Shown: in pieces, positions 50,413-59,393 of the stretch
Layout of the letters: each line of letters opens with the position of its first letter
Numbering within the stretch: position 1 is the stretch's first letter
Source of the DNA: Pedobacter sp. MR2016-24
Lineage (GTDB): Bacteria; Bacteroidota; Bacteroidia; Sphingobacteriales; Sphingobacteriaceae
Direction: 5' to 3'
DNA: 64,000 bases
NCBI RefSeq assembly: GCF_026239655.1
Contig: NZ_JAPIVO010000004.1
Span: 1 to 64,000 of the forward strand
Notes under the pieces: generated by a model
What the model saw: the letters and a program-made list of their open reading frames with translations, nothing else
What the model was told of the DNA's origin: nothing
The model's database searches: none
Translations under genes and position numbers: made by a program

Positions 50413-50691
50413 ATGATAATTAAAGACCTGTTGTTGAATGGAAATAGCTTTCTTACGCTATTGAAACAGTACGCTATTGATATAGCTGATGTCCAGATTA
50501 AGGACGAAGATGTTCTTGTTGACCAGTTTAGGCAACATCCCCAGCTTTCAAAAGGAAGTGTTTGCATCGAAGGCAAAAATAAAGATGGAATCATTAATTT
50601 CTTTGGTACCATTCATTATAACCTGATGAGTAAACTTGCAGTATTTGAAATGCAGGATTTTGAGCAGACTCCTGTTCAGCAATTAAACTAG
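50413..50691 (+). CDS. Small protein of unknown function
   Basis: A 92-residue protein read from ATG 50413. It has mixed alpha/beta character (IADVQIKDEDVLVDQF, GSVCIEGKNKDGIINFFG) with no signal or membrane segment. No family is recognised. It lies between a terminator and the converging YihY gene, whose stop codon it overlaps by 4 bases. Codon use resembles its neighbours, which supports coding. Confidence 0.6.
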   Translation: MIIKDLLLNGNSFLTLLKQYAIDIADVQIKDEDVLVDQFRQHPQLSKGSVCIEGKNKDGIINFFGTIHYNLMSKLAVFEMQDFEQTPVQQLN

Positions 50692-51608
50692 TTTGCTTTT
50701 ACAATCTCTTTTATCTCATAGGTAAATGCACCCTTGATTGGTCTTATAGGTGTTTCTTTCGCATCACTTAATACCTTAACGAAGCAGGCGCCAAAATAGA
50801 AGATAAATGAAGAATAGAAGACAAATAGCATAATTAAAACGATTGAGCCTGATGCTCCGTAGATGTTTCCAATATTACTTAGCGGTAATGCAATACGAAG
50901 AATGTACTTCCCGAGTGTAAAAAGTATCCCTGTTAAAATTCCTCCACGGATGGAAGATTTCCAGGTGGGTCTTCCGCTGGTAAGAAATCTGAACAACACA
51001 GTGAACCAGGTAGTCACAATAGCTATAAACAAAATTTGATTCAGCACACTCATTAACATTCTTCCAAATGTAGGCGAGGCAGTATTGATGTAGGAACCTA
51101 TAAATGCCTGGATACTGTCTGTCAGCAATCCCACAAAAAATAAGATACCTGCTAAAAGTATAATGACCATGGACCTTGCCCTGATTTTAAGCTTAAATAG
51201 AAAACTGGAGTGCTCTTTAATCCCGATAGACCAGATCTGATCCATTGAATTTTTTATTACCGTAAATAAGGTTGTTGCTACAAATAGAAAAAATACGAAA
51301 CTGATTAGTGTGGCATACCATTGATGATCTATTCCTCTGATATTTCTAAGTGTCTGCCTGATCTGTTTAGTACTGCTATCATCGAGAATTGTTGACAGTC
51401 GTTCGAAAATTCCGGTTACGATAATCTTTCTGTCTATAAAAAATCCGAAGAGTCTGATCAAAATCAGCAGGATAGGCGGAAGTGCGAAGTTGGTGAAAAA
51501 TGCAGTGGCACCAGCCAGTCTTAAGGGGTCATTTTTTTGGAAAAGCTTAAACGCAGTACTAAAATGCGATGAAAATGTCTTGACGTTATGGGTAATAGTG
51601 TTTAACAT
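50688..51608 (-). CDS. YihY/BrkB-family inner-membrane protein
   Basis: A 306-residue protein with about six hydrophobic segments, starting at residues 30-52. The sequence LAGATAFFTNFALPPILLIL near the start is the conserved N-terminal block of the YihY/virulence factor BrkB family. YGASGSIVLIMLFVFYSSFIFYFGA near the C-terminus is also typical. Family members were once thought to be ribonuclease BN, which is now discounted; function is unknown. Confidence 0.88.
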   Translation of the reverse strand: MLNTITHNVKTFSSHFSTAFKLFQKNDPLRLAGATAFFTNFALPPILLILIRLFGFFIDRKIIVTGIFERLSTILDDSSTKQIRQTLRNIRGIDHQWYATLISFVFFLFVATTLFTVIKNSMDQIWSIGIKEHSSFLFKLKIRARSMVIILLAGILFFVGLLTDSIQAFIGSYINTASPTFGRMLMSVLNQILFIAIVTTWFTVLFRFLTSGRPTWKSSIRGGILTGILFTLGKYILRIALPLSNIGNIYGASGSIVLIMLFVFYSSFIFYFGACFVKVLSDAKETPIRPIKGAFTYEIKEIVKAN

Positions 51609-51673
51609 GCTTTTTTAGATTGCAGACGATAACGAAAGTACTAATTTTTTTCAATCCGTAAGCTTTAAACGTA

Positions 51674-51698
51674 AAATGCCGGCCTTTTCGGGGCCGGC
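51674..51698 (-). terminator. Terminator downstream of hppD
   Basis: GCCGGCC (51678-51684) pairs with GGCCGGC (51692-51698); on the minus strand it is followed by ATTTTAC. The T run is short. Confidence 0.65.
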
Positions 51699-51722
51699 TC
51701 GAGTATATCCTAAGCAGAATGT

Positions 51723-52850
51723 TTACAAGTTTCCTCTCAGTTCCTGCTCACGCTCAAGAGATTCAAATAATGCTTTAAAATTTCCTGCCCCAAAAGACTG
51801 TGCGCCTTTTCTCTGTATGATTTCGAAGAAAAGCGTTGGGCGATCCTGCACAGGTTTGGTGAAAATCTGCAGCAGATAACCTTCTTCATCATGATCTACC
51901 AGAATACCAAGCTCCTGTAGAGGAGCGATGTCTTCGTCTATTTTGCCTACTCTTTGCAATAGTGTCTCATAATATGCCCTTGGAGGAGCACTCAAGAATT
52001 CTACCCCGCGCTTTTTCATTTCTCTTACTGTTGAGATAATATCATGTGTAGCTACAGCAATATGCTGTACGCCTTCACCTTCATAAAATTCCAGGTACTC
52101 TTCAATCTGGGATTTCTTTTTGCCTTCGGCAGGTTCATTGATAGGAAATTTAACATAACCATTTTTGTTACTCATTACCTTACTCATCAATGCAGAATAC
52201 TCAGTGTTGATTTGTTTATCATCGAAAGACAGGATGTTTTTAAAGCCCATGATATCTTCATACCACTGTACAGCTTCATTCATTCTGTTCCATCCAACAT
52301 TGCCAACGCAATGGTCTATATATAAAAGTCCTGTGCTTTCCGGCTCATAACCACCTTCAACCGCTATATATCCCGGCATAAATGCGCCATTGTAGTTTTT
52401 ACGTTCTACAAACAGGTGTACTGTTTCTCCATAGGTGTAAATGCCAGCGGTACGCACTTCACCAAAGTCGTCAGTGAGTGTTTGTGGTTCCTGATAAGAT
52501 TTTGCACCACGTTTTATCGTCTCTTCATAAGACTTGTAAGCATCATCTACCCACAAGGCGAGGATTTTAACGCCATCCCCATGAGTTTTGATATGATCCA
52601 TAATCGGGCTGTCAGATTTTAGGGGGCTGGTTAAAATTAACCTGATTTTTCCCTGCTGTAATACATACGAGGCACGGTCTCTTAAACCAGTTTCCGGGCC
52701 GGCATAGGCTACAGTTTTAAAACCAAATGCGGTCTTATAAAAGTGGGCCGATTGTTTGGCATTTCCTACATAAAATTCCACATGGTCTGTGCCATTCAGT
52801 GGTAAGAAATCTTTAGTTTCAGGGTCTTTTTCTACAAATGAAGTTTGCAT
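51723..52850 (-). CDS. hppD: 4-hydroxyphenylpyruvate dioxygenase
   Basis: A non-haem Fe(II) enzyme converting 4-hydroxyphenylpyruvate to homogentisate in tyrosine breakdown. The two vicinal-oxygen-chelate halves are visible: GTDHVEFYVGNAKQSAHFY in the first, and YIDHCVGNVGWNRM, EGVQHIAVATHDI and TLFFEIIQRKGAQSFG in the second, which supply the His, His and Glu ligands. The 375-residue length is standard. It lies 36 bases after hmgA on the same strand. Confidence 0.96.
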   Translation of the reverse strand: MQTSFVEKDPETKDFLPLNGTDHVEFYVGNAKQSAHFYKTAFGFKTVAYAGPETGLRDRASYVLQQGKIRLILTSPLKSDSPIMDHIKTHGDGVKILALWVDDAYKSYEETIKRGAKSYQEPQTLTDDFGEVRTAGIYTYGETVHLFVERKNYNGAFMPGYIAVEGGYEPESTGLLYIDHCVGNVGWNRMNEAVQWYEDIMGFKNILSFDDKQINTEYSALMSKVMSNKNGYVKFPINEPAEGKKKSQIEEYLEFYEGEGVQHIAVATHDIISTVREMKKRGVEFLSAPPRAYYETLLQRVGKIDEDIAPLQELGILVDHDEEGYLLQIFTKPVQDRPTLFFEIIQRKGAQSFGAGNFKALFESLEREQELRGNL

Positions 52851-52886
52851 GGGTTCTTTTTTTTTGTTTATAATGAGTTGAGGCTA

Positions 52887-54053
52887 TTATTCAATATTGA
52901 TCTGCCAGCTTTTATGATAACTTTCATCTTCGATGCTGATGGCATCTTCAGTTAACATCAGCGGTCTGAAGGGATCAATCATTACGGCAAGTTCTTCCGT
53001 TTTTTCCTTGCCGATGGATTTCTCTACCGTACCCGGGTGTGGCCCGTGTGGAATCCCGCCCGGATGCAGTGTAATTTGTCCTTTCACTACGCTTTTTCTG
53101 CTCATGAAATCCCCGTCCACATAATACAATACCTCGTCACTGTCCACATTGCTGTGGTTATAAGGCGCAGGAATAGATAAGGGATGGTAATCGTATTTGC
53201 GTGGTACAAAAGAACAGATCACGAAGTTATGGCCTTCAAAAGTCTGATGTACCGGAGGTGGCTGATGGAGACGACCGGTAATGGGTTCAAAGTCATGTAT
53301 AGAAAAGGCCCATGGATAATGAAATCCGTCCCAGCCTACAAAATCGAATGGATGTGTGCCGTAAGTATAGGGATATATTAATCCTTGTTTTTTAATCAAT
53401 ACCTTAAAGTCTCCAAATTCATCGATGGTTTCCAGGTCTTCCGGTCTCCTGATATCACGTTCGCAATAAGGAGAGTGTTCCATCAGTTGTCCATATTCAT
53501 TACGGTATCTTTTTGGAGAGCGTATCGGACTAAAGCTTTCTATAATAAACAGCCGGTTTTTCTCATTATCAAATTCCAGCTGATAAATAGTACCACGGGG
53601 TACAACAAGGTAATCTCCGTAAGCAAAGCGGATCTTCCCGAATCCTGTTTTTAATGTGCCCGTACCTTCATGGATAAATATCACTTCGTCGGCCTGACTA
53701 TTTTTATAGAAATAATCGGTCATGGATTTGCGCGGGGCGGCCAATGAGATATGCAGGTCACTGTTTACCAATACCGGTTTCCTGCTTTTCAGGTAATCGT
53801 CCTCCGGTGCGATATTGAATCCGATCAGGGAAGTATGGCGCAGGTGTTTTTCCCTTGCAATTTTAGGCTCTACAGAGTAGGGTTCCCCTAAAGATTTAAC
53901 AATGGTCGGCGGATGGCAGTGATAAACAAGCGAATACAAGCTTGAAAAGCCTTCTGTGGATACAAGTTCCTCTGCATACAGTTCTCCATTTGGTTTTCGG
54001 AAAACCGTATGTCTTTTCGCGGGAACAGTTCCTAATTTATGATAAATAGGCAT
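52887..54053 (-). CDS. hmgA: Homogentisate 1,2-dioxygenase
   Basis: It opens the homogentisate ring to maleylacetoacetate. The 388-residue protein starts MPIYHKLGTVPAKRHTVFRK, as in bacterial HmgA. It contains two cupin-type parts, with metal-site sequences SDEVLYYVDGDF and the His-rich HPGGIPHGPHPG. It is the first gene of a unit with hppD and is divergent from the fumarylacetoacetase gene, so the two transcription units share a 335-base control region. Confidence 0.95.
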   Translation of the reverse strand: MPIYHKLGTVPAKRHTVFRKPNGELYAEELVSTEGFSSLYSLVYHCHPPTIVKSLGEPYSVEPKIAREKHLRHTSLIGFNIAPEDDYLKSRKPVLVNSDLHISLAAPRKSMTDYFYKNSQADEVIFIHEGTGTLKTGFGKIRFAYGDYLVVPRGTIYQLEFDNEKNRLFIIESFSPIRSPKRYRNEYGQLMEHSPYCERDIRRPEDLETIDEFGDFKVLIKKQGLIYPYTYGTHPFDFVGWDGFHYPWAFSIHDFEPITGRLHQPPPVHQTFEGHNFVICSFVPRKYDYHPLSIPAPYNHSNVDSDEVLYYVDGDFMSRKSVVKGQITLHPGGIPHGPHPGTVEKSIGKEKTEELAVMIDPFRPLMLTEDAISIEDESYHKSWQINIE

Positions 54054-54388
54054 AACTGTAAGTTATCTGGTTAGAATATGTAATTGATGAAGAGAATAAA
54101 GTGTGTAAAACACTCTATTGTGATGCTTAGATAGAATTAAGCAAATAAGGAATATTGTGCAAAGATGAGTTTTGAAAGCATAGCATATCTGAATGAAGCC
54201 AAAACCTGGCTTGCAATACGATCCTGATATTTTAATTTGCTTTTTGTCATCGTTGCCGCGACTAATCTAAGAATTATATTAACAGTTTTCAAATTTTCAC
54301 CATATATTCTATTGGATTTAGTTTAATCTATTTGCGCTAAATTTTCTAGCTTTGGCATGTTTAACCATATATAAATTTAATTCAACCG
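54054..54388. promoter_or_regulatory. Divergent control region between hmgA and the fumarylacetoacetase gene
   Basis: No gene is seen. For the plus-strand gene, TTTA (54322-54325), spacer 21 and TAGCTTTG (54347-54354, exact -7) form a good promoter 35 bases before the ATG. On the hmgA side no consensus promoter was found; a short inverted repeat AGTGT-GTAAA-ACACT near 54100 is a possible operator half. Confidence 0.5.
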
Positions 54389-55384
54389 ATGAAACTAGTA
54401 TCCTACAAAACAGAAGATAGAGAACATTTGGGTGTTTTCGTAAACGGGCATATTTATAATCTGAATTCCTGCGACAAGCAATTGCCTAACGACATGAATA
54501 CTTTTTTGCAGGATGCAGAAGTATTGATGGAACGTGCGCTGGCAATAGATGCCAGGATTAAGTCGGGCGAAATAGAACCTAAAGAAGAAGCTTTTTACGA
54601 AGTTATTGCCCCTGTTCCACATCCAAGTTCCTGTAGAGATGGTTATGCATTCCGTCAGCATGTTGCAGCGGCACGCAGAAACCGGAAAGTGGATATGATT
54701 GCGGAATTTGATCAGTATCCGATCTTTTATTTTACCAACCATAATGCGATACAAGGTCCCGGTGAAATTGAGTGTATGCCAGATCATTTCCAGAAGCTGG
54801 ATTTTGAGCTTGAAGTGGCTGTGGTAATTGGAAAAAAGGGAAGAAATATAACTGCTGCAGAAGCAGATGCCTATATCTCAGGTTATATGATTATGAACGA
54901 TATGAGTGCAAGAACCCTGCAGATGGAGGAGATGCTGTTAAACCTTGGGCCAGCAAAAGGAAAGGATTTCTCCACAGTAATCGGTCCCTGGTTGGTTACT
55001 CCTGATGAACTGGAACAGTATAAAACGGAAGCCAAAACCGGTCATGTTGGTAATGCCTATAATTTAAAGATGACTTGTACGGTAAATGGCAGGGAAGTGT
55101 CTGCCGGAAATATGGCAGATATGGACTGGACTTTTGCTGAAATTATAGAGCGCTGCGCCTATGGTGCAGATATTTTGCCAGGCGACGTAATTGGTTCCGG
55201 CACTGTGGGTACAGGCTGTTTCCTGGAACTAAATGGTACTGGATTATTGAATGATCCTAATTATCAACCACAGTGGTTACAGGATGGCGATATTGTTGAA
55301 ATGGAAATCACCGGGCTGGGCAGGTTGAGCAATACGATCCGCAAGGCAGATACAGACTTTTCTATTTTAGCCCTGAAAAAATAA
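54389..55384 (+). CDS. Fumarylacetoacetate hydrolase family protein
   Basis: Probably the last enzyme of tyrosine breakdown, splitting fumarylacetoacetate into fumarate and acetoacetate. The 331-residue protein has metal-site residues in LDFELEVAVVIGKKG and GYMIMNDMSARTLQ, plus GSGTVGTGCFLELNG near the C-terminus. The family also contains other C-C hydrolases, but location opposite hmgA-hppD makes the assignment good. Its stop overlaps the next start (TAATG). Confidence 0.88.
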   Translation: MKLVSYKTEDREHLGVFVNGHIYNLNSCDKQLPNDMNTFLQDAEVLMERALAIDARIKSGEIEPKEEAFYEVIAPVPHPSSCRDGYAFRQHVAAARRNRKVDMIAEFDQYPIFYFTNHNAIQGPGEIECMPDHFQKLDFELEVAVVIGKKGRNITAAEADAYISGYMIMNDMSARTLQMEEMLLNLGPAKGKDFSTVIGPWLVTPDELEQYKTEAKTGHVGNAYNLKMTCTVNGREVSAGNMADMDWTFAEIIERCAYGADILPGDVIGSGTVGTGCFLELNGTGLLNDPNYQPQWLQDGDIVEMEITGLGRLSNTIRKADTDFSILALKK

Positions 55385-56277
55385 TGCTGACCATAAAAAC
55401 TTCAGATCTGAGTCCGGCGCAATTGCAGAATTACCTGCAATATGCAATTGCGCCGCGGCCCATATGTTTTGCGACTACCATAGACAGTGCGGGAAATATC
55501 AACCTGAGTCCTTTCAGTTTTTTTAATATGTTCAGTACCAATCCTCCGCTGTGCATATTTTCTCCCGCAAGAAGAGTACGTGACAATACCACTAAACATA
55601 CTTTAGAGAATATTCTGGAAGTAAAAGAGTGTGTAATTAACATCGTTAATTATCCTATGGTACAACAAACCAGTCTGGCGAGTACTGAATACGCCAAAGG
55701 GATTAATGAGTTCGAAAAGGCAGGCTTTACCATGCTGTCTTCCCAATTAGTTAAACCACCCCGCGTAGCTGAAGCACCTGTGCAAATGGAATGTATAGTA
55801 ACCGAGATTATTCATCTTGGCGAAAATCCGGGAGCTGGAAATCTCATTCTTGCAGAGATTAAACTGATACATATTAAAGAGGAAATTTTGGATGAGGAGG
55901 GGAAAATCGATCAGGCCAAAATAGATCTGGTTGCCCGTTTGGGTGGCGACTGGTATTGCCGGGTTACTCCAGAGAATCTTTTTAAAGTCGCCAAGCCTTT
56001 AACCACATTAGGTATAGGAGTAGATGCTTTACCAAAAGGGGTGAGGAATTCTTATGTGCTTACCGGGAATGACCTGGGCATGCTCGGTAATCTGGAACGC
56101 ATGCCTTCTGATGAGGAAATAGATGATCTGAGGAGCCATCCTCTGGTGAAAGAAGTATTAGATGCTACTATAGGCGATGGCAATAACCGCCAGCGCGAAT
56201 TACATGAGCTTGCTAAAGAAATGCTTGCGCAGGGAAATATTGAAGACGCACTGAAAGTAGTGTTGATGGAAGTTTAA
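55384..56277 (+). CDS. Flavin reductase-like (FMN-binding split-barrel) protein
   Basis: A 297-residue protein. The first 200 residues resemble the flavin reductase-like domain: IAPRPICFATTIDSAGNINL, SPFSFFNMFSTNPPLCIFSP and ECVINIVNYPMVQQ. A helical C-terminal extension of about 90 residues follows. It is joined to the fumarylacetoacetase gene by a TAATG overlap, so it is translated with it. Its role in aromatic breakdown is not known to me; it may act on a side product or supply reduced flavin. The 3' end overlaps the converging NlpC/P60 gene by 4 bases. Confidence 0.82.
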   Translation: MLTIKTSDLSPAQLQNYLQYAIAPRPICFATTIDSAGNINLSPFSFFNMFSTNPPLCIFSPARRVRDNTTKHTLENILEVKECVINIVNYPMVQQTSLASTEYAKGINEFEKAGFTMLSSQLVKPPRVAEAPVQMECIVTEIIHLGENPGAGNLILAEIKLIHIKEEILDEEGKIDQAKIDLVARLGGDWYCRVTPENLFKVAKPLTTLGIGVDALPKGVRNSYVLTGNDLGMLGNLERMPSDEEIDDLRSHPLVKEVLDATIGDGNNRQRELHELAKEMLAQGNIEDALKVVLMEV

Positions 56278-56789
56278 AGCATACTGACCGCTTTCATAAA
56301 ACGGCTTTTATAATAAGCATTGAACTTAGTAATCGTTACACCATGTGCTTTACCTGATGTGGCATGAATAAACTGAATCGTATCTCCCTCAATGGATGAT
56401 ACGATTCCTACATGACCAACTCTCCGGATTCTGGGATTTGTGCCGGTAAACACAAGTACATCACCTACTTTTATATTTTCCAGTTTTACCGGAACACCAG
56501 CTATACTAAATTCTGAAGAGGAGCGGGGTGTTGAAATTCCAAAGTTTTTAAATACATAACTTACAAATCCGGAGCAGTCAAAACCAATGGAAGGATTGCT
56601 GCTTGCATACCGGTAAGGTATGCCGATCATAGATTTAGCGAAACTGATGAGATCATTTGCTGGCTCCTTAGCCGGCATATGCATCAATATATTGTCAAGT
56701 AGTTCTCTGTATTTAGCAGGTACTGTTTGTGATCTTCCGGTAGTCGAAAAGAGGCATACAAAACAAAACAGGATCAGGATTTTCTTCAT
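56274..56789 (-). CDS. Secreted NlpC/P60 (C40) cell wall peptidase
   Basis: A 171-residue exported cysteine peptidase that cuts within peptidoglycan stem peptides. Signal peptide about 1-20 (ending GRS-Q). The catalytic Cys72 lies in FDCSGFVSYVF, His126 in RVGHVGIVSS and the third polar residue His142 in FIHATSGKAHG. The Cys-His-His triad is complete. It is 29 bases after the SDR gene, possibly co-transcribed. Confidence 0.92.
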   Translation of the reverse strand: MKKILILFCFVCLFSTTGRSQTVPAKYRELLDNILMHMPAKEPANDLISFAKSMIGIPYRYASSNPSIGFDCSGFVSYVFKNFGISTPRSSSEFSIAGVPVKLENIKVGDVLVFTGTNPRIRRVGHVGIVSSIEGDTIQFIHATSGKAHGVTITKFNAYYKSRFMKAVSML

Positions 56790-56818
56790 ATATCGCTTTA
56801 AAGATATAAAAATAATTT

Positions 56819-57520
56819 TTAAGGAGTAGTTACAGCCACCGGAATGATTTTTCCATTAAAATATTTATGCCCTGTGCGGGCAAAATCGGCTACATATTTT
56901 CCCATCTCAAATGCCATCACAGGCGATTCATATCCGGGGAATGCACTTTCCAACATTTCTGTTTGTGCAGATCCCAATGCCAGGCAGTTTACTTTTATAC
57001 CCGATGGGGCCAGTTCGAAAGCAAGACATTCTGTCAAAGTGTGCAAAGCCGATTTACTGGCTGAATATGCTGATAAACCGGGGAATTTAACACTGCCCTG
57101 AAATCCGCCCATGCTGCCAATATTAACAATATGGCTTCCGGATTTCATCATAGGCAGGAGCTGTTGAATCATATTAAAGTGGCCTACTACATTGCTTTGC
57201 AGCATTTCATTCAGCTCATCTGCGGTAGTCTCCAGAAAAGGTTTGTTAATTAATGTTCCCGCATTATTGATGAGAATATCAATATGTCCTAACCTTTGTG
57301 CTAAGAACGGAACAAGCGCAGCATAGTCGTCATTTACGATGTCAAACTCTACCGGGAGTAAAGTACATTCAGGATTTATTCCACGGGCTATTTCTAATAG
57401 TTTCCGTAACTTATCTGCTGATCTTGCAATACAAACTACCTTATTATCGGTATGCAAAGTAAATTCTAATGCGGCTTCAAAGCCAATGCCACTGCTGGCG
57501 CCTGTTAATACTATATTCAT
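56819..57520 (-). CDS. Short-chain dehydrogenase/reductase
   Basis: A 233-residue classical SDR. It shows the cofactor loop TGASSGIGFEAAL, NNAG at about residue 88, the catalytic YSASKSAL (Tyr and Lys) and a Ser in VNIGSMGGFQGS. The Lys/Arg-free region after the first strand gives no clear NAD or NADP choice. Two bases separate it from phhA, so it is in the same transcript. It may be a housekeeping reductase; a pterin-recycling role is conceivable but unproven. Confidence 0.88.
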   Translation of the reverse strand: MNIVLTGASSGIGFEAALEFTLHTDNKVVCIARSADKLRKLLEIARGINPECTLLPVEFDIVNDDYAALVPFLAQRLGHIDILINNAGTLINKPFLETTADELNEMLQSNVVGHFNMIQQLLPMMKSGSHIVNIGSMGGFQGSVKFPGLSAYSASKSALHTLTECLAFELAPSGIKVNCLALGSAQTEMLESAFPGYESPVMAFEMGKYVADFARTGHKYFNGKIIPVAVTTP

Positions 57521-57522
57521 GT

Positions 57523-59307
57523 TTATTCTTCTTCAGTAATTAGCTGGGTAACGGGGTTTGCAATTACGTGCAAGCCATCGTCAATCAGTTTTTTGTGATC
57601 AGGCTCATTTGAGGCCTTCATTTCCAGGTAAATCCTGACTTCTTTTTCCATTATAGGATCGTACTGGGTATGCTGTAATATTTCGAGTATCTCCATTGCA
57701 CACAGCCAGTCCTGACGATAATCTGTTTTTAGTGTTTCGAACAGCGTTGGTAACTGGCCGTAAGAATGTCCATTTTCTCTGATGAGGCGAATGCTTTTGT
57801 AAATTCTATGCAGACGCTCTGTATGATTATCATAGGTTAATTTTTCAGTTTTCTTGGTACTCATGTGTGTAATTTCCTCATAAGCTTCCTTGTCAGCCGC
57901 ACCATTGAAAACTGAAATAATCTGCTCACCAACAGCCATATCGTAAGTTCCCCATTCGGGTTGGAATAATATGTTTCCGTTATCCCCTTTGACGGTACAG
58001 TTTTCCAAAGTGAGCAATACTATTTTGTCTGCGTTGCGCGTAACATGAGTTAAAGTCCCTTTTACAGAGATACCACTTTCCAAAAGAAGATCCGCATTTT
58101 GTCCTTCCTGAAGTCCGTATACTGCCAGATCTTCAGCTGAGAAATCTTCCAGAGATTTGTTACTGTTCCTCAACCTGCCTACCGGTGAGGAGAATCCATC
58201 TTTATGATAAGATTTTCCGTGTCCTTCTATTTGTTTGCCATTGATAGCCAGGGCAGAAGGGCCGGTTGTTTTGATAAAAGTGAGCTCATCTGAGGAATTA
58301 ACCCCCATATCACTGAATATACCCGTCACCTGTAATCCCGAGCTGTATACCGCTGTAGCCGGGTTTTTAGAGTCGATCGCTTTCATGATACTTGCTGATC
58401 CACCCGTTCTAAAGGCCATCGTATCTGCATATTGCTCCAAAACGTCAATCAGATTCTGAAAAGTTTCCGTTACAAAAAGCTGTGGTTGAGTTTTAGTGAT
58501 ATCGTAGGCATATGTGATCGTGTCTATAGTATAGGGGATCTTTTTTACGGTATCCATCATACAGCTTGCACTTTCTCCAATAGATGAAAGCAGGCCGGCA
58601 CCATATATTTTTGGATCATCCAGGCTTCCTATCAGTCCATATTCAACCGTCCACCAGTGCAGTCTGCTCAGCAATGCCATTTCTGATGGTTCGCCCATAT
58701 TTTCGGCAATTCTGTTCAGATGTTGTTCTGCTTTCACTATATCATGTTCGGGCGCATCAACTGCTTCTTTCAATATGGAAAGTTCACGGATAGCTTCATA
58801 CAATTCAAAATCTTTAGCAGAAAACATTGCTTTCGCACCAATAGACCCGATGTAACTTAGATAATTATTGTAATCAGCATCTGCAATAATTGGTGCATGG
58901 CCGGCAGATTCATGGATGATATCCGGTGCTGGTGTATATTCAATATGATTGATCTGGCGTATATCTGCTGCAATTACCAATACCCGGTAAGCCTGATACT
59001 CCATAAAGGCTGCGGGAGGAATGAATCCATCGACAGTAACAGCACCCCAGCCCAGCTTGCCCAGGTTATCATTCATGGTTTGCAGGTCAGGAATATACTC
59101 TATGCTCAGTCCGGCACGCTGCAATCCTTTGATATATGGATAGTAAGCTACGTCTTTTAAATAACTATAATTCTGACGCATTACATAGCGCCATACTGCC
59201 TGATCTACAGGTGTATATTTTTCGTAGTTCTGATCTACAATAAACTGCCTTAAATGCCTGGGTAGATTGGCTACCTGAGGGTTATTAAAATCATTAAAAT
59301 CACTCAT
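57523..59307 (-). CDS. phhA: Long aromatic amino acid hydroxylase (phenylalanine 4-monooxygenase)
   Basis: A non-haem iron enzyme that hydroxylates phenylalanine to tyrosine using a pterin. Iron ligands are His132 and His137 in IIHESAGHAPI and Glu222 in WWTVEYGLIG. The catalytic core is residues about 20-330. At 594 residues it is twice the length of proteobacterial PhhA; residues about 340-594 form a C-terminal extension with no recognised domain, as in other Bacteroidota members. It feeds tyrosine to hppD/hmgA nearby. The promoter carries a palindrome in its spacer. Confidence 0.92.
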   Translation of the reverse strand: MSDFNDFNNPQVANLPRHLRQFIVDQNYEKYTPVDQAVWRYVMRQNYSYLKDVAYYPYIKGLQRAGLSIEYIPDLQTMNDNLGKLGWGAVTVDGFIPPAAFMEYQAYRVLVIAADIRQINHIEYTPAPDIIHESAGHAPIIADADYNNYLSYIGSIGAKAMFSAKDFELYEAIRELSILKEAVDAPEHDIVKAEQHLNRIAENMGEPSEMALLSRLHWWTVEYGLIGSLDDPKIYGAGLLSSIGESASCMMDTVKKIPYTIDTITYAYDITKTQPQLFVTETFQNLIDVLEQYADTMAFRTGGSASIMKAIDSKNPATAVYSSGLQVTGIFSDMGVNSSDELTFIKTTGPSALAINGKQIEGHGKSYHKDGFSSPVGRLRNSNKSLEDFSAEDLAVYGLQEGQNADLLLESGISVKGTLTHVTRNADKIVLLTLENCTVKGDNGNILFQPEWGTYDMAVGEQIISVFNGAADKEAYEEITHMSTKKTEKLTYDNHTERLHRIYKSIRLIRENGHSYGQLPTLFETLKTDYRQDWLCAMEILEILQHTQYDPIMEKEVRIYLEMKASNEPDHKKLIDDGLHVIANPVTQLITEEE

Positions 59308-59331
59308 TACATTTTTATATTTGGAATCTGC

Positions 59332-59363
59332 CTAATATAAGGTGATCCATCACATTTATCAAG
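59332..59363 (-). promoter_or_regulatory. Candidate phhA promoter with palindrome in the spacer
   Basis: On the minus strand CTTG (59360-59363), spacer 20, TATATTAG (59332-59339; one mismatch to TAnnTTTG). The spacer holds the perfect inverted repeat GTGAT-CC-ATCAC at 59342-59353. Confidence 0.5.
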
Positions 59364-59393
59364 TAAATAATATTGGTTTTACCCCACAATGAT

